A stretch of DNA of 53,359 nt from Christensenella sp. UBA6880 (lineage in GTDB: Bacteria; Bacillota; Clostridia; Christensenellales; CAG-917). This document shows, piece after piece, positions 23,362 to 30,823 of the stretch. Every line of letters starts with the position of its first letter. The stretch's first letter is position 1. The notes beneath the pieces are model-generated. The model was given only the letters and a program-made list of their open reading frames with translations, ran no database searches and had not been told where the DNA came from. The DNA lies in NCBI GenBank assembly GCA_002449145.1, contig DKCG01000005.1, forward strand, positions 20,273 through 73,631. The letters run 5' to 3'. Both the position numbers and the translations under genes were made by a program.

Positions 23362-23387
23362 AAAAGGCCGCATTAGCGGTCTTTTTT
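23362..23387. terminator. Bidirectional terminator (yjjG / small gene)
   Basis: AAAAGGCCGC/ATTA/GCGGTCTTTT with TT following, including a G-T pair. It overlaps the stop codon of the small gene on the minus strand. The stretch 23259-23361 shows nothing else. Confidence 0.75.
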
Positions 23388-23544
23388 ACAGTTTGCTGTC
23401 AATCAAGGAGAGCAAAATCTTTCGTCCGTCGGTGAGATTTATATAAAACATATACCCCATCTCTTTGTCGAGATATTCCACATCTTTAACCTCGTCGATT
23501 TCCATCGATATTAACTCTCCGATTTTCGTCAACAGTTCTTCCAT
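23386..23544 (-). CDS. 52-aa conserved small protein (MEELL family, copy 2)
   Basis: Too short for most gene finders. The product starts MEELLTKIGELISMEI and ends LLSLIDSKL. It is 36/52 identical to the product at 4048-4212 (hand alignment), including GYMFYI and LLSLI. AAAGGAGAA lies seven nt before the ATG. The gene has a good promoter (TTGAAT-17-TATAAT) that contains one arm of an inverted repeat. It is divergent from a double-HTH regulator, just as copy 1 is divergent from a single-HTH regulator. The conservation of protein but not of surrounding DNA argues for a real coding gene. Function unknown; it could be a partner that modulates the regulator or a small toxin or stress peptide. Confidence 0.85.
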   Translation of the reverse strand: MEELLTKIGELISMEIDEVKDVEYLDKEMGYMFYINLTDGRKILLSLIDSKL

Positions 23545-23573
23545 AGGGCGTTCTCCTTTGTTTTGATAAGTTT

Positions 23574-23602
23574 ATTATATGACCCCATTTGTACAAATTC
23601 AA
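23574..23602 (-). promoter_or_regulatory. Promoter of small gene copy 2
   Basis: Minus strand: TTGAAT (23597-23602), 17-nt spacer, TATAAT (23574-23579). Confidence 0.8.
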
Positions 23603-23622
23603 GTCTTTGAGGACAAATGGGG
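23583..23622. promoter_or_regulatory. Inverted-repeat operator, small gene copy 2 / double-HTH gene
   Basis: CCCCATTTGT (23583-23592) and ACAAATGGGG (23613-23622) are exact 10-bp reverse complements with a 20-nt spacer. The first arm lies between -10 and -35 of the small gene promoter and runs into TTTGTACAAA, a palindrome with the TGTACA core also found before the XRE gene at 24219. Confidence 0.75.
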
Positions 23623-23663
23623 GCATACTATTTTTGTAGAAAAATGTAGGAGTTTGTCGCAAA

Positions 23664-24119
23664 ATGTCGGAAAATGACGAAAAATTGACTGAGTGTTTCG
23701 CGGAGCGACTTTGCGACCTTATGCAAGAAAACAAAACCGACGTCGGTTGCCTTTCTCGCGATTTGAACCTCAACCCCTCTGCCGTGTACAAGTGGCTTAG
23801 GAAAGTATCTTTACCCAATTTTGAAAACGCAATCGTGCTTTCGAACGGCTTCGGCTGTTCGCTCGACTATCTTTTCGGACTCAAAGAACTGGACGTACAG
23901 TACACGCCACACTCGCCCCTCTTGTCTTTTAAGGAACATTTTGAAAAAATCCTTTGCGAAAAGAAAATCACCGAGTACCGCCTCGTCAGACAGACGGGCA
24001 TATCCCGCAGCAAAATCGCGTCTTGGCGAAAAGGCGTGAGTTTGCCGAGCATTCCGAGCCTTGTTTCTGTTGCCACCGCCCTCGATTTGACCCTCGACGC
24101 GCTCGTTGGCAGAGATTGA
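23664..24119 (+). CDS. Double-HTH (XRE) transcriptional regulator
   Basis: A 151-aa protein made of two XRE-type HTH domains. Domain 1 is at about residues 8-72 (CFAERLCDLMQENKTDVGCLSR, LNLNPSAVYKWLRKVSLPN, GCSLDYLFG). Domain 2 is at about 88-150 (HFEKILCEKKITEYRLVRQTG, SRSKIASWRKGVSLPS, LDLTLDALVGRD). There is no ligand or catalytic domain, so it may bind a bipartite site such as the widely spaced 10-bp inverted repeat upstream. TAGGAG lies about eleven nt before the ATG. It is divergent from small gene copy 2. Confidence 0.88.
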   Translation: MSENDEKLTECFAERLCDLMQENKTDVGCLSRDLNLNPSAVYKWLRKVSLPNFENAIVLSNGFGCSLDYLFGLKELDVQYTPHSPLLSFKEHFEKILCEKKITEYRLVRQTGISRSKIASWRKGVSLPSIPSLVSVATALDLTLDALVGRD

Positions 24120-24161
24120 CCTTTTATCGTTTTCCGATTATTTTGCTTTCAATGTATATCT

Positions 24162-24209
24162 TGTACAGAATATGTACATTTTTACTTATCATAGTACACA
24201 ATTTGTACA
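24162..24209. promoter_or_regulatory. TGTACA half-site array before an XRE gene
   Basis: TGTACA at 24162-24167 and 24173-24178, AGTACA at 24193-24198 and TGTACA at 24204-24209. Both pairs have the same 11-bp step (one helical turn). Likely autoregulatory sites for the gene at 24219. One more TGTACA lies in the operator region at 23590-23595. Confidence 0.65.
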
Positions 24210-24218
24210 ATGTCAAGT

Positions 24219-24422
24219 ATGAAACATCAAATCGGCGAAAATTTGAAACTATTGCGCAAGAGCGCAAACTTAACGCAACAGCAAGTTGCAAATGCATTGC
24301 ACATATCTCGGGTAAATTACACGAGATACGAAACGAACGCAGTCAATCCCGATTTTGACACGTTGATAGCCCTCGCCGACTTTTTCGACGTATCGTTGGA
24401 TTCGCTATTTAATAGGGATTGA
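24219..24422 (+). CDS. XRE-family HTH transcriptional regulator
   Basis: A 67-aa single HTH_3 protein: IGENLKLLRKSANLTQQQVAN, recognition helix SRVNYTRYETNAVNPD, and the ending FFDVSLDSLFNRD. An in-frame ATG at 24210 would add three residues; neither start has a ribosome site. It follows the double-HTH gene in the same direction after 99 nt that hold four TGTACA-like half-sites, so it is probably separately controlled. The hairpin TTAGCAAAAA/TTTTTGCTAA (24493-24543) after it may end its transcript. Confidence 0.87.
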   Translation: MKHQIGENLKLLRKSANLTQQQVANALHISRVNYTRYETNAVNPDFDTLIALADFFDVSLDSLFNRD

Positions 24423-24590
24423 AAGATTTAACTTACACATTCCGTTAATAATTGCGAGATTCCGTCATTGCATTCCCAATCTTTAATAATGTTTAGCAAA
24501 AATAATCATCTGCAACAACAAATTTTTTGCTAACATTCTGCCGTAAGGCTAATGCTTTCTTGCTTTTTGTTCTTTATTCTTAAAAATAGG

Positions 24591-24618
24591 TTGATTTTAT
24601 CCTATAATTGATTATAAT
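24591..24618 (+). promoter_or_regulatory. Promoter and operator of the Phd-Doc operon
   Basis: TTGATT (24591-24596), 16-nt spacer, TATAAT (24613-24618). A perfect palindrome TATAAT/TG/ATTATA (24603-24616) overlaps the -10 box, a normal place for antitoxin autorepression. Confidence 0.78.
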
Positions 24619-24637
24619 ATTATTAGAGGTGACATTT

Positions 24638-24880
24638 ATGACTATAAATACAAATCAAATAGTATCAATGACCGAAGCAAATCAAAACTTTTCAAAAGTC
24701 GTTAAAATCGCCGATAAAAACGGTAGCGCAGTTGTTTTCAAGAACAATAAACCAAAATATATGATAGTCAATATTGAGGAAAATCCGATATTTGAATTGA
24801 GTGACGATGAAAAAATCGATATTGCATCGAAAAGAATACTTGAAAAGTATCTCGATGCATTCAAGGAGTTGGCAAAATGA
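24638..24880 (+). CDS. phd: Phd/YefM-family antitoxin
   Basis: An 80-aa antitoxin of a type II toxin-antitoxin pair. The N-terminal Phd fold binds DNA (NQIVSMTEANQNFSKVVKIAD, then GSAVVFKNNKPKYMIVN), and the acidic and basic C-terminus (about residues 55-80) would fold on the toxin. AGAGGTG precedes ATG 24638; ten upstream codons are rejected because they overlap the promoter. It overlaps the toxin start by 4 nt (ATGA), the standard coupled arrangement. The palindrome over the -10 box is the likely autoregulatory site. Confidence 0.9.
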   Translation: MTINTNQIVSMTEANQNFSKVVKIADKNGSAVVFKNNKPKYMIVNIEENPIFELSDDEKIDIASKRILEKYLDAFKELAK

Positions 24881-25257
24881 TAAAATTTGATGATGAAAAA
24901 GTACTCTTACTGCACCAACTTATAACACAAGCAACAGGCGGAAGCGAAGGTGTGCGTGACATCGGATTATTAGACTCTGCTCTCGAAAGCATTTATGCAA
25001 CATTTGACGGAGCAGAATTATACCCTACAAAAGAAGAAAAAGCCGCACGTCTCGGATACAACTTGATTTCAAATCACGCTTTCGTCGATGGAAATAAACG
25101 CATAGGAATGTATGTTATGTTGACATTCCTTGAAGCTAACGGCATTCATACCGACGTAAGCAACGATGAAGTCGCACGAGTTGGTCTTGCCGTTGCCTCG
25201 GGCGAAATGAAATACATTGACATTTTGAACTGGATTTACGAGGTCGAAAAATTCTGA
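24877..25257 (+). CDS. doc: Doc-family (Fic) toxin
   Basis: A 126-aa Fic-fold protein. The active-site motif HAFVDGNKR at about residue 66 matches the Doc version HxFx[D/N][A/G]NKR. The N-terminal GGSEGVRDIGLLDSAL region is also typical. Doc of phage P1 phosphorylates elongation factor Tu and stops translation; Phd neutralises it. All key motif residues are present, so it is likely active. It overlaps phd by 4 nt. It is AT-richer than the flanking purine genes, as expected for a mobile toxin-antitoxin pair. A T7 tract at 25304-25310 follows a weak hairpin. Confidence 0.93.
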   Translation: MIKFDDEKVLLLHQLITQATGGSEGVRDIGLLDSALESIYATFDGAELYPTKEEKAARLGYNLISNHAFVDGNKRIGMYVMLTFLEANGIHTDVSNDEVARVGLAVASGEMKYIDILNWIYEVEKF

Positions 25258-25384
25258 CCCTTTTTCTTGACGCACACGAGAGCGATTGTGTGTCGAATTG
25301 AGATTTTTTTGCATTTTGCCACTAAACAGTAGCATCTTGCACATCAAAGGCAGCAAGTAAAATAATGCGCCATTGAGATAAAGA

Positions 25385-25442
25385 ACAAGAAAGAGGCACT
25401 TGTCCGGCAACCCTAATTTACTAATGCCGGACAAGTGCCTCT
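25385..25442 (-). terminator. Long terminator hairpin after purA
   Basis: A perfect 18-bp inverted repeat, AGAGGCACTTGTCCGGCA (25392-25409) and its complement (25425-25442), with a 15-nt loop. On the minus strand it is followed by TTTCTTGTTCTTT. Unusually long compared with other terminators here (9-12 bp). Confidence 0.75.
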
Positions 25443-25468
25443 GCCGTAGTTAATCGCTCAATAATGGC

Positions 25469-26740
25469 TTATTTTACAATGATTGAATCCCTCTCTGCGC
25501 CGACCGATATATACTTAATCTTGCAATCAACCGCTTTTTCGATAAACTCGATATACTTGCGTGCGTTGAGGGGAAGGTCCTCGTAGCGACGGCAAGAGGT
25601 TGTGGGGCAATTCCAACCGTCGAGATAGACGACGTTGGGGGTTGCGATATTGAGGGCTTCACCCGAGGGGAACTCGTCGACGGTCTTGCCGTTTACGTCG
25701 TAACTGACGCAGACGGGGATTTTTTCCATCGTGTCGAGAATGTCGAGTTTGGTGAGTGCGATTTCGGTTGCCGCTTGAACCATACAGCCGTACTTTGATG
25801 CGACGACGTCGAATCCGCCGACTCTGCGAGGACGACCGGTTGCCGCGCCGTATTCGCCACCCGCTTTGCGCAATTCTTCCGCTTCTTCGCCGAACATTTC
25901 CGCAGTGAACGGACCTTCGCCGACGCAAGTCGAATACGCTTTCATAACGCCGATTGCCTTTTCGACTTTGTGGTTGGGAATACCTGCGCCGACAGGGCCG
26001 TACGCGGTAATCGTGGACGAACTCGTCGTGTAGGGATAAATGCCGAAGTCGATGTCGCGCAATGCGCCGAGTTGCGCTTCGAGCATAACGTTTTTGCCGT
26101 TTTTGAGGGCTTTGTCGAGATAATAGCCCGTATCGCAAATGTAATCTTTGAGCGGAGTGCCGTATTTGTCGAACCAGTCGAGCAATTCTTCGACGGTGTA
26201 ACCCTTTGCGTGATAAGAGCCTTCAATCGTGAGGTTTTTCCACTCAACGATGGTTTCGAGGCGAGAGCGCAAATATTCGGGGTGAAGAATGTCGCCCATA
26301 CGAATTGCTTTTTTCATATACTTATCTGCGTAAATAGGCGCGATACCTCTGCGAGTCGAACCGAATTTTTTGTCGCCGAGTCTGTCTTCTTCGAGGCAGT
26401 CTTGTTGCACGTCGTAAGGACAGCAAACCACCGCTTTGTCGCTGATTTTGAGATTGTCGGGAGTGATGACGATTCCGCCCTCTCTGAGCTTTGCGATTTC
26501 CTTGCAAAGGTGTTCGATGTCAACCACCATACCGTTGCCCATAACGTTCACTTTGTCCTCGCGAAGTATAGCCGACGGCAAAAGGTTAAGCACAAATTTG
26601 CCCTTGTCGTTGATGACGGTGTGACCTGCGTTGTTTCCGCCTTGATAGCGAACGACGACGTCTTGTTGCTTTGAAAGCAAATCGACCATTCTGCCCTTGC
26701 CTTCGTCGCCCCAGTTGATACCAACAATTGATGTAAGCAT
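25469..26740 (-). CDS. purA: Adenylosuccinate synthetase
   Basis: A 423-aa cytosolic enzyme joining IMP and aspartate with GTP to give adenylosuccinate, the first step from IMP to AMP. The N-terminus IVGINWGDEGKGRMVD is the GTP/IMP-binding loop; YQGGNNAGHT, GSTRRGIAP and TGRPRRVGGFD are family motifs and the length is normal. GAGGT six nt upstream supports ATG 26740. It follows purB by 38 nt in the same direction, so both are one operon driven from 28311-28339. It ends with a long terminator hairpin. Confidence 0.97.
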   Translation of the reverse strand: MLTSIVGINWGDEGKGRMVDLLSKQQDVVVRYQGGNNAGHTVINDKGKFVLNLLPSAILREDKVNVMGNGMVVDIEHLCKEIAKLREGGIVITPDNLKISDKAVVCCPYDVQQDCLEEDRLGDKKFGSTRRGIAPIYADKYMKKAIRMGDILHPEYLRSRLETIVEWKNLTIEGSYHAKGYTVEELLDWFDKYGTPLKDYICDTGYYLDKALKNGKNVMLEAQLGALRDIDFGIYPYTTSSSTITAYGPVGAGIPNHKVEKAIGVMKAYSTCVGEGPFTAEMFGEEAEELRKAGGEYGAATGRPRRVGGFDVVASKYGCMVQAATEIALTKLDILDTMEKIPVCVSYDVNGKTVDEFPSGEALNIATPNVVYLDGWNCPTTSCRRYEDLPLNARKYIEFIEKAVDCKIKYISVGAERDSIIVK

Positions 26741-26778
26741 ACGTATACCTCAAAAAAAATATTTCGTTTTATCTTCCG

Positions 26779-28209
26779 TCAGACGTTGATTGCAATCGAA
26801 CTGCCTATACGGTTTTTGTTCTTTTCAAGAAGCGGGTCTATCGTTTCAAAAACGTATTCCTCGACCTGTTTTTCCGCTCTGCCCGTAAACGCTTTTACGT
26901 CGAGGACGGAATCGAGTTCCTCTCTTGTAAGGTTGAAAGTTTTGTCGGCGAGTATACGTTCCAAAAGGTCGTTTTCTTTGCCGTCGCACTTGACCGCTTG
27001 CGCCGCCGCAACCGAGTGCTGTCTTATCGCCTCGTGCAAAACTTGTCTGTCGCCGCCCTTTTTCGACACGCAATACATAAGGATATTTTCGGTTGCCATG
27101 AACGGCAATTCGTCGTTCAAATGTTTTGCGATAATGCGCGGATAGAGTGTTAAACCGCTTATTATGTTATTGTAAAGTGCCAGTATTGCGTCAACGGCCA
27201 AAAACGCTTCGGGGATTGCGATACGTCTGTTCGCGCTGTCGTCGAGCGTTCTTTCAAACCACTGCGCCGAAGCGGTGATTGCGGGATTCATACTGTCGCA
27301 GATGACGTATCTTGCAAGCGAAGCCATACGCTCGCTTCTCATCGGGTTGCGCTTGTACGCCATTGCCGACGAGCCGATTTGTTTGGATTCAAAGGGTTCT
27401 TCAACCTCTTTGAGATGTGACAAAAGGCGAATGTCGTTCGAAAATTTCGTTGCGCTCTGCGCAATCGAGCAAAGCACGGAAAGCACGTTGTAATCCACCT
27501 TTCTCGAATAGGTCTGACCGCTCACGGCGTACGTTCCTTCGAAGCCGGTTTTTTGCGCTATCGCTTTGTCGAGAGCCTTCACCTTTTCGTCGTCGCCCTC
27601 GAACAGTTCGAGAAAACTTGCCGCCGTACCCGTCGTGCCCTTGCAGCCGAGCAAACGCAAACGAGAAAGTTGAAAATCGAGATTGTCGAGGTCGTTTACG
27701 AGGTCTTGAATATAAAGCGTCGCGCGCTTTCCGACGGTCGTGGGTTGCGCCGCCTGAAAATGCGTGTACGCAAGCGTTGCGAGCCCCTTGTTTTTCATTG
27801 CGAAATCGCGAAGTGATTTTATGCACGCAAGCAATCCCTCGCGCAAAACGAGCAATCCCTCGCGCATTTGAATTATGTCGGTGTTGTCGCCGACGTAGCA
27901 ACTCGTCGCGCCGAGATGAATGATGGGTTTTGCTTTGGGGCAAGCCTCGCCGAAAGTGAGGACGTGCGCCATAACGTCGTGTCGCACCTCGCTTTCCTTT
28001 TTCGCCGCCATATCGTAGTCGATGTCGGTTTGGTGCGCCTTCATTTCCTCGATTTGCTCGTCGGTGATGTCGATGCCCAACTCTTTTTCTGCCTCGGCAA
28101 GAGCAATCCACAACTTACGCCAAGTGCCGAACTTGAAGTCCGGCGAAAAAACGTATTGCATTCTTTTGCTCGCATACCTTTGGCATAGCGGGGATACGTA
28201 AGAGTCCAT
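26779..28209 (-). CDS. purB: Adenylosuccinate lyase
   Basis: A 476-aa fumarase/aspartase-superfamily enzyme that cleaves adenylosuccinate to AMP and SAICAR to AICAR, both releasing fumarate. The signature loop reads GSSAMAYKRNPMRSERMASLAR, split here as SSAMAYKRNP then MRSERM. The MRSER continuation and the N-terminus SPLCQRYASKRMQYVFS resemble the eukaryote-type branch rather than the shorter Bacillus type. AGAGG precedes ATG 28209; 28 upstream codons are rejected. The leader (about 95 nt) can pair AGTGTTCA with TGGACACT. First gene of the purB-purA operon. Confidence 0.96.
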   Translation of the reverse strand: MDSYVSPLCQRYASKRMQYVFSPDFKFGTWRKLWIALAEAEKELGIDITDEQIEEMKAHQTDIDYDMAAKKESEVRHDVMAHVLTFGEACPKAKPIIHLGATSCYVGDNTDIIQMREGLLVLREGLLACIKSLRDFAMKNKGLATLAYTHFQAAQPTTVGKRATLYIQDLVNDLDNLDFQLSRLRLLGCKGTTGTAASFLELFEGDDEKVKALDKAIAQKTGFEGTYAVSGQTYSRKVDYNVLSVLCSIAQSATKFSNDIRLLSHLKEVEEPFESKQIGSSAMAYKRNPMRSERMASLARYVICDSMNPAITASAQWFERTLDDSANRRIAIPEAFLAVDAILALYNNIISGLTLYPRIIAKHLNDELPFMATENILMYCVSKKGGDRQVLHEAIRQHSVAAAQAVKCDGKENDLLERILADKTFNLTREELDSVLDVKAFTGRAEKQVEEYVFETIDPLLEKNKNRIGSSIAINV

Positions 28210-28310
28210 ACAAACCTCTGACAAACAAAAAGTGTCCAAACCTTTTTTCAACCGAATGGTTAAAAAAAAATTGTGAACACTATCCGTCTGCATATTTATT
28301 TTCTATAAAT

Positions 28311-28339
28311 ATATTAACATCGTATATCCGTAATGTCAA
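28311..28339 (-). promoter_or_regulatory. Promoter of the purB-purA operon
   Basis: Minus strand: TTGACA (28334-28339), 17-nt spacer, TAATAT (28311-28316). The rest of the AT-rich divergent region 28340-28560 shows no gene or recognisable riboswitch. Confidence 0.78.
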
Positions 28340-28562
28340 CATAATTCGCGCCTAAAATCGCAAGTTGCGCGTAACGATTTTGCTTGCGAATACCCCGTGT
28401 TTTATGCGGAAAAATCACATTTTTCAAAAAGCATAAATTTTGCGTTTCGTTTATAATCTCGCATTTTAGATTTATAAATATCCAAATATATTGCATAAAT
28501 ACTGCAATTTTAATGAATATTTATCCATTTTATTTATACTCGATTTTTTTATGCGAAATCTT

Positions 28563-28590
28563 TTGACTTTTGGAATATTATGTCTATAAT
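28563..28590 (+). promoter_or_regulatory. Promoter of glnN
   Basis: TTGACT (28563-28568), 16-nt spacer, TATAAT (28585-28590). It covers the in-frame ATG at 28580, which rules that codon out as a start for this transcript. Confidence 0.8.
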
Positions 28591-28621
28591 CGAATCTATA
28601 AAAAACAAGAGGTACTCAATA

Positions 28622-30700
28622 ATGTTGATGTCGGATTTGTACGGAAGTATGGTCTTCGACGACAGAGTGATGAGCAAGAGATTGCCCAAAGACACCTATC
28701 GCGAACTCAAAAGATGCTGCGCCCTCGATTTGCCTCTTTCAAGAGAAACGGCAAACATCGTCGCAAACGAAATGAAAGACTGGGCGGTCGAAAAAGGCGT
28801 GACCCACTTCACCCACTGGTTTCAACCTCTCACGGGAATCACTGCCGAAAAGCACGATTCCTTCATCGCCCCCACCAAAAACGGCGGCGTTATTATGGAA
28901 CTTAGCGGCAAAGAGTTGATAAAAGGCGAACCCGACGCAAGTTCCTTCCCCAGTGGCGGATTGCGCTCGACGTTCGAGGCAAGAGGCTACACCGCTTGGG
29001 ACCCCACTTCCTATGCGTTCATAAAGGACGGCATACTCTGCATTCCGACGGCGTTCTGCTCGTACAACGGCGACGCTCTCGACAAAAAAACGCCGCTTTT
29101 GCGCTCTATGGAAGCAATCAACAGACAAGGCACGAGACTTCTTTCCATTCTCGGCAAAAAGACCGAACGCATAAACGTTTCGGTCGGACCCGAACAAGAA
29201 TACTTCCTCATCGACACCGCTATGTACGAAAAGAGAAAGGATTTGTTCTACACGGGTCGCACCCTGTTCGGTGCGCGTCCGCCCAAAGGACAAGAACTTT
29301 CCGACCACTATTTCGGCGCAATCAAACCCCGCGTGGTCAAGTATATGAAAGAACTTGACGAGGAACTTTGGAAACTGGGTATTCTCGCAAAAACCAAACA
29401 CAACGAAGTCGCGCCCGCGCAACACGAATTTGCGCCTATCTACACGACGGTCAACGTCGCAACCGACCAAAACCAACTTACGATGGAAATTATGAAAAAG
29501 GTTGCGGCAAAGCATAATATGACTTGCCTTCTTCACGAAAAGCCTTTTGACGGCGTAAACGGAAGCGGCAAGCACAACAACTGGTCAATCTCGACGGATT
29601 CGGGCAATCTTCTCGACCCCGGCAAGAGTCCGCAAGACAACGCGCAATTCCTTCTCATACTCGCGGCGGTTATCGCGGCGGTTGACAGTCACCAAGACCT
29701 TCTTCGTATCGCAGTCGCTTCGGCGTCCAACGATCACCGTCTCGGCGCAAACGAAGCGCCGCCCGCAATCGTGAGTATGTTCCTCGGCGAAGAACTCACG
29801 GGCATTATGCAAGCAATCGCAGACGGCCGCACTTATTCAAGACGCGCAAAATGCGAAGTGGAAATCGGCGTACACGTTTTGCCCAAATTCTCTATGGACT
29901 CGTCCGACCGCAACCGTACTTCCCCGTTTGCGTTCACCGGCAACAAATTCGAGTTCCGTATGCCGGGTTCGTCGCAATCCATTGCGAGCGTAAACCTCGT
30001 GCTCAACACCATAATGGCGGAACAATTCGAATTGTTTGCGGACGAACTTGAAAAAGCAACCGACATCAATCAAGGCATCACCGACATCATCAAACGAGTG
30101 ATGACCGAGCACGGCAAAATAATTTTCAACGGGAACAACTATTCGGAAGAATGGACGAAAGAAGCACAGCGCAGAGGCCTGCTCAATCTTCCCTCTACGA
30201 TAGACGCGCTTCCCTACATCACGAGCCAAAAGAACGTCGATTTGTTCAAACATATGCACGTTTTCAGCGAAGCGGAACTCAAATCGAGAGAGGATATATA
30301 TATCCAAAACTACTGCAAACTGCTCAACATCGAAGCGATGACTATGCTGGATATGGCGACTATGGACATCATTCCGTCTGTCATCAAATATAAAGGCGAC
30401 GTTGCAAAAGCGGCAAACGAAAGTCTTGCGCTCGGCGTGGAAGCGGACGAAGAAAAGGATATTTGCAACGACCTTGCAACGCACCTTAAAGAAGCAACCG
30501 CTTGCGTAAAAGCACTCAAAGACGCGCTTCAAAAAGCGCACTCGCTCGGCGAAAACGTCAACGGCGGTCGTTGCTATCACGACGACGTACTCGTCGCAAT
30601 GGCAAATCTTCGCAAGGTCGTGGACGAAATGGAATTGCTCACCGCAAAAGAATACTGGCCCGTACCTTCCTACGGCGACCTGCTTTTCTCTGTTCATTAA
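28622..30700 (+). CDS. glnN: Glutamine synthetase, type III
   Basis: A 692-aa enzyme making glutamine from glutamate, ammonium and ATP. It belongs to the large GSIII class, not the 440-470 aa GSI class: length near 700, RLPKDTYRELKRC at the N-terminus, VTHFTHWFQPLTG, EKHDSFI, and KHNEVAPAQHEFAP. ATG 28622 has AAGAGG upstream and follows the promoter; the longer frame from 28580 starts inside the -10 box. It is monocistronic, divergent from purB, with a terminator at 30751. Together with GdhA it forms the ammonium assimilation set of this window. No PII or GlnR site was recognised. Confidence 0.96.
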   Translation: MLMSDLYGSMVFDDRVMSKRLPKDTYRELKRCCALDLPLSRETANIVANEMKDWAVEKGVTHFTHWFQPLTGITAEKHDSFIAPTKNGGVIMELSGKELIKGEPDASSFPSGGLRSTFEARGYTAWDPTSYAFIKDGILCIPTAFCSYNGDALDKKTPLLRSMEAINRQGTRLLSILGKKTERINVSVGPEQEYFLIDTAMYEKRKDLFYTGRTLFGARPPKGQELSDHYFGAIKPRVVKYMKELDEELWKLGILAKTKHNEVAPAQHEFAPIYTTVNVATDQNQLTMEIMKKVAAKHNMTCLLHEKPFDGVNGSGKHNNWSISTDSGNLLDPGKSPQDNAQFLLILAAVIAAVDSHQDLLRIAVASASNDHRLGANEAPPAIVSMFLGEELTGIMQAIADGRTYSRRAKCEVEIGVHVLPKFSMDSSDRNRTSPFAFTGNKFEFRMPGSSQSIASVNLVLNTIMAEQFELFADELEKATDINQGITDIIKRVMTEHGKIIFNGNNYSEEWTKEAQRRGLLNLPSTIDALPYITSQKNVDLFKHMHVFSEAELKSREDIYIQNYCKLLNIEAMTMLDMATMDIIPSVIKYKGDVAKAANESLALGVEADEEKDICNDLATHLKEATACVKALKDALQKAHSLGENVNGGRCYHDDVLVAMANLRKVVDEMELLTAKEYWPVPSYGDLLFSVH

Positions 30701-30750
30701 TCGCACGCGAAAAAGCAAAAATCAACAAAATAAACGTTTTATATATGCAA

Positions 30751-30773
30751 AAGCGACGGATAAACCGTCGCTT
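30751..30773. terminator. Bidirectional terminator (glnN / transketolase)
   Basis: AAGCGACGG/ATAAA/CCGTCGCTT between two convergent genes, 50 nt after each stop codon. Confidence 0.8.
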
Positions 30774-30823
30774 TCGTTACGTTTAGATGTTTTTCGTTTT
30801 TGTGTCTTTCGATATAATTACGA

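Noticed and set aside
25392..25442. 18-bp inverted repeat considered as ends of a tiny mobile element
   Set aside because: Only 15 nt lie between the arms and a T-rich tail follows in the purA direction, so a terminator explains it better.
28210..28310. Possible purine riboswitch in the purB leader
   Set aside because: The leader is only about 95 nt and shows no conserved three-way-junction loops; just a simple AGTGTTCA/TGGACACT pairing.
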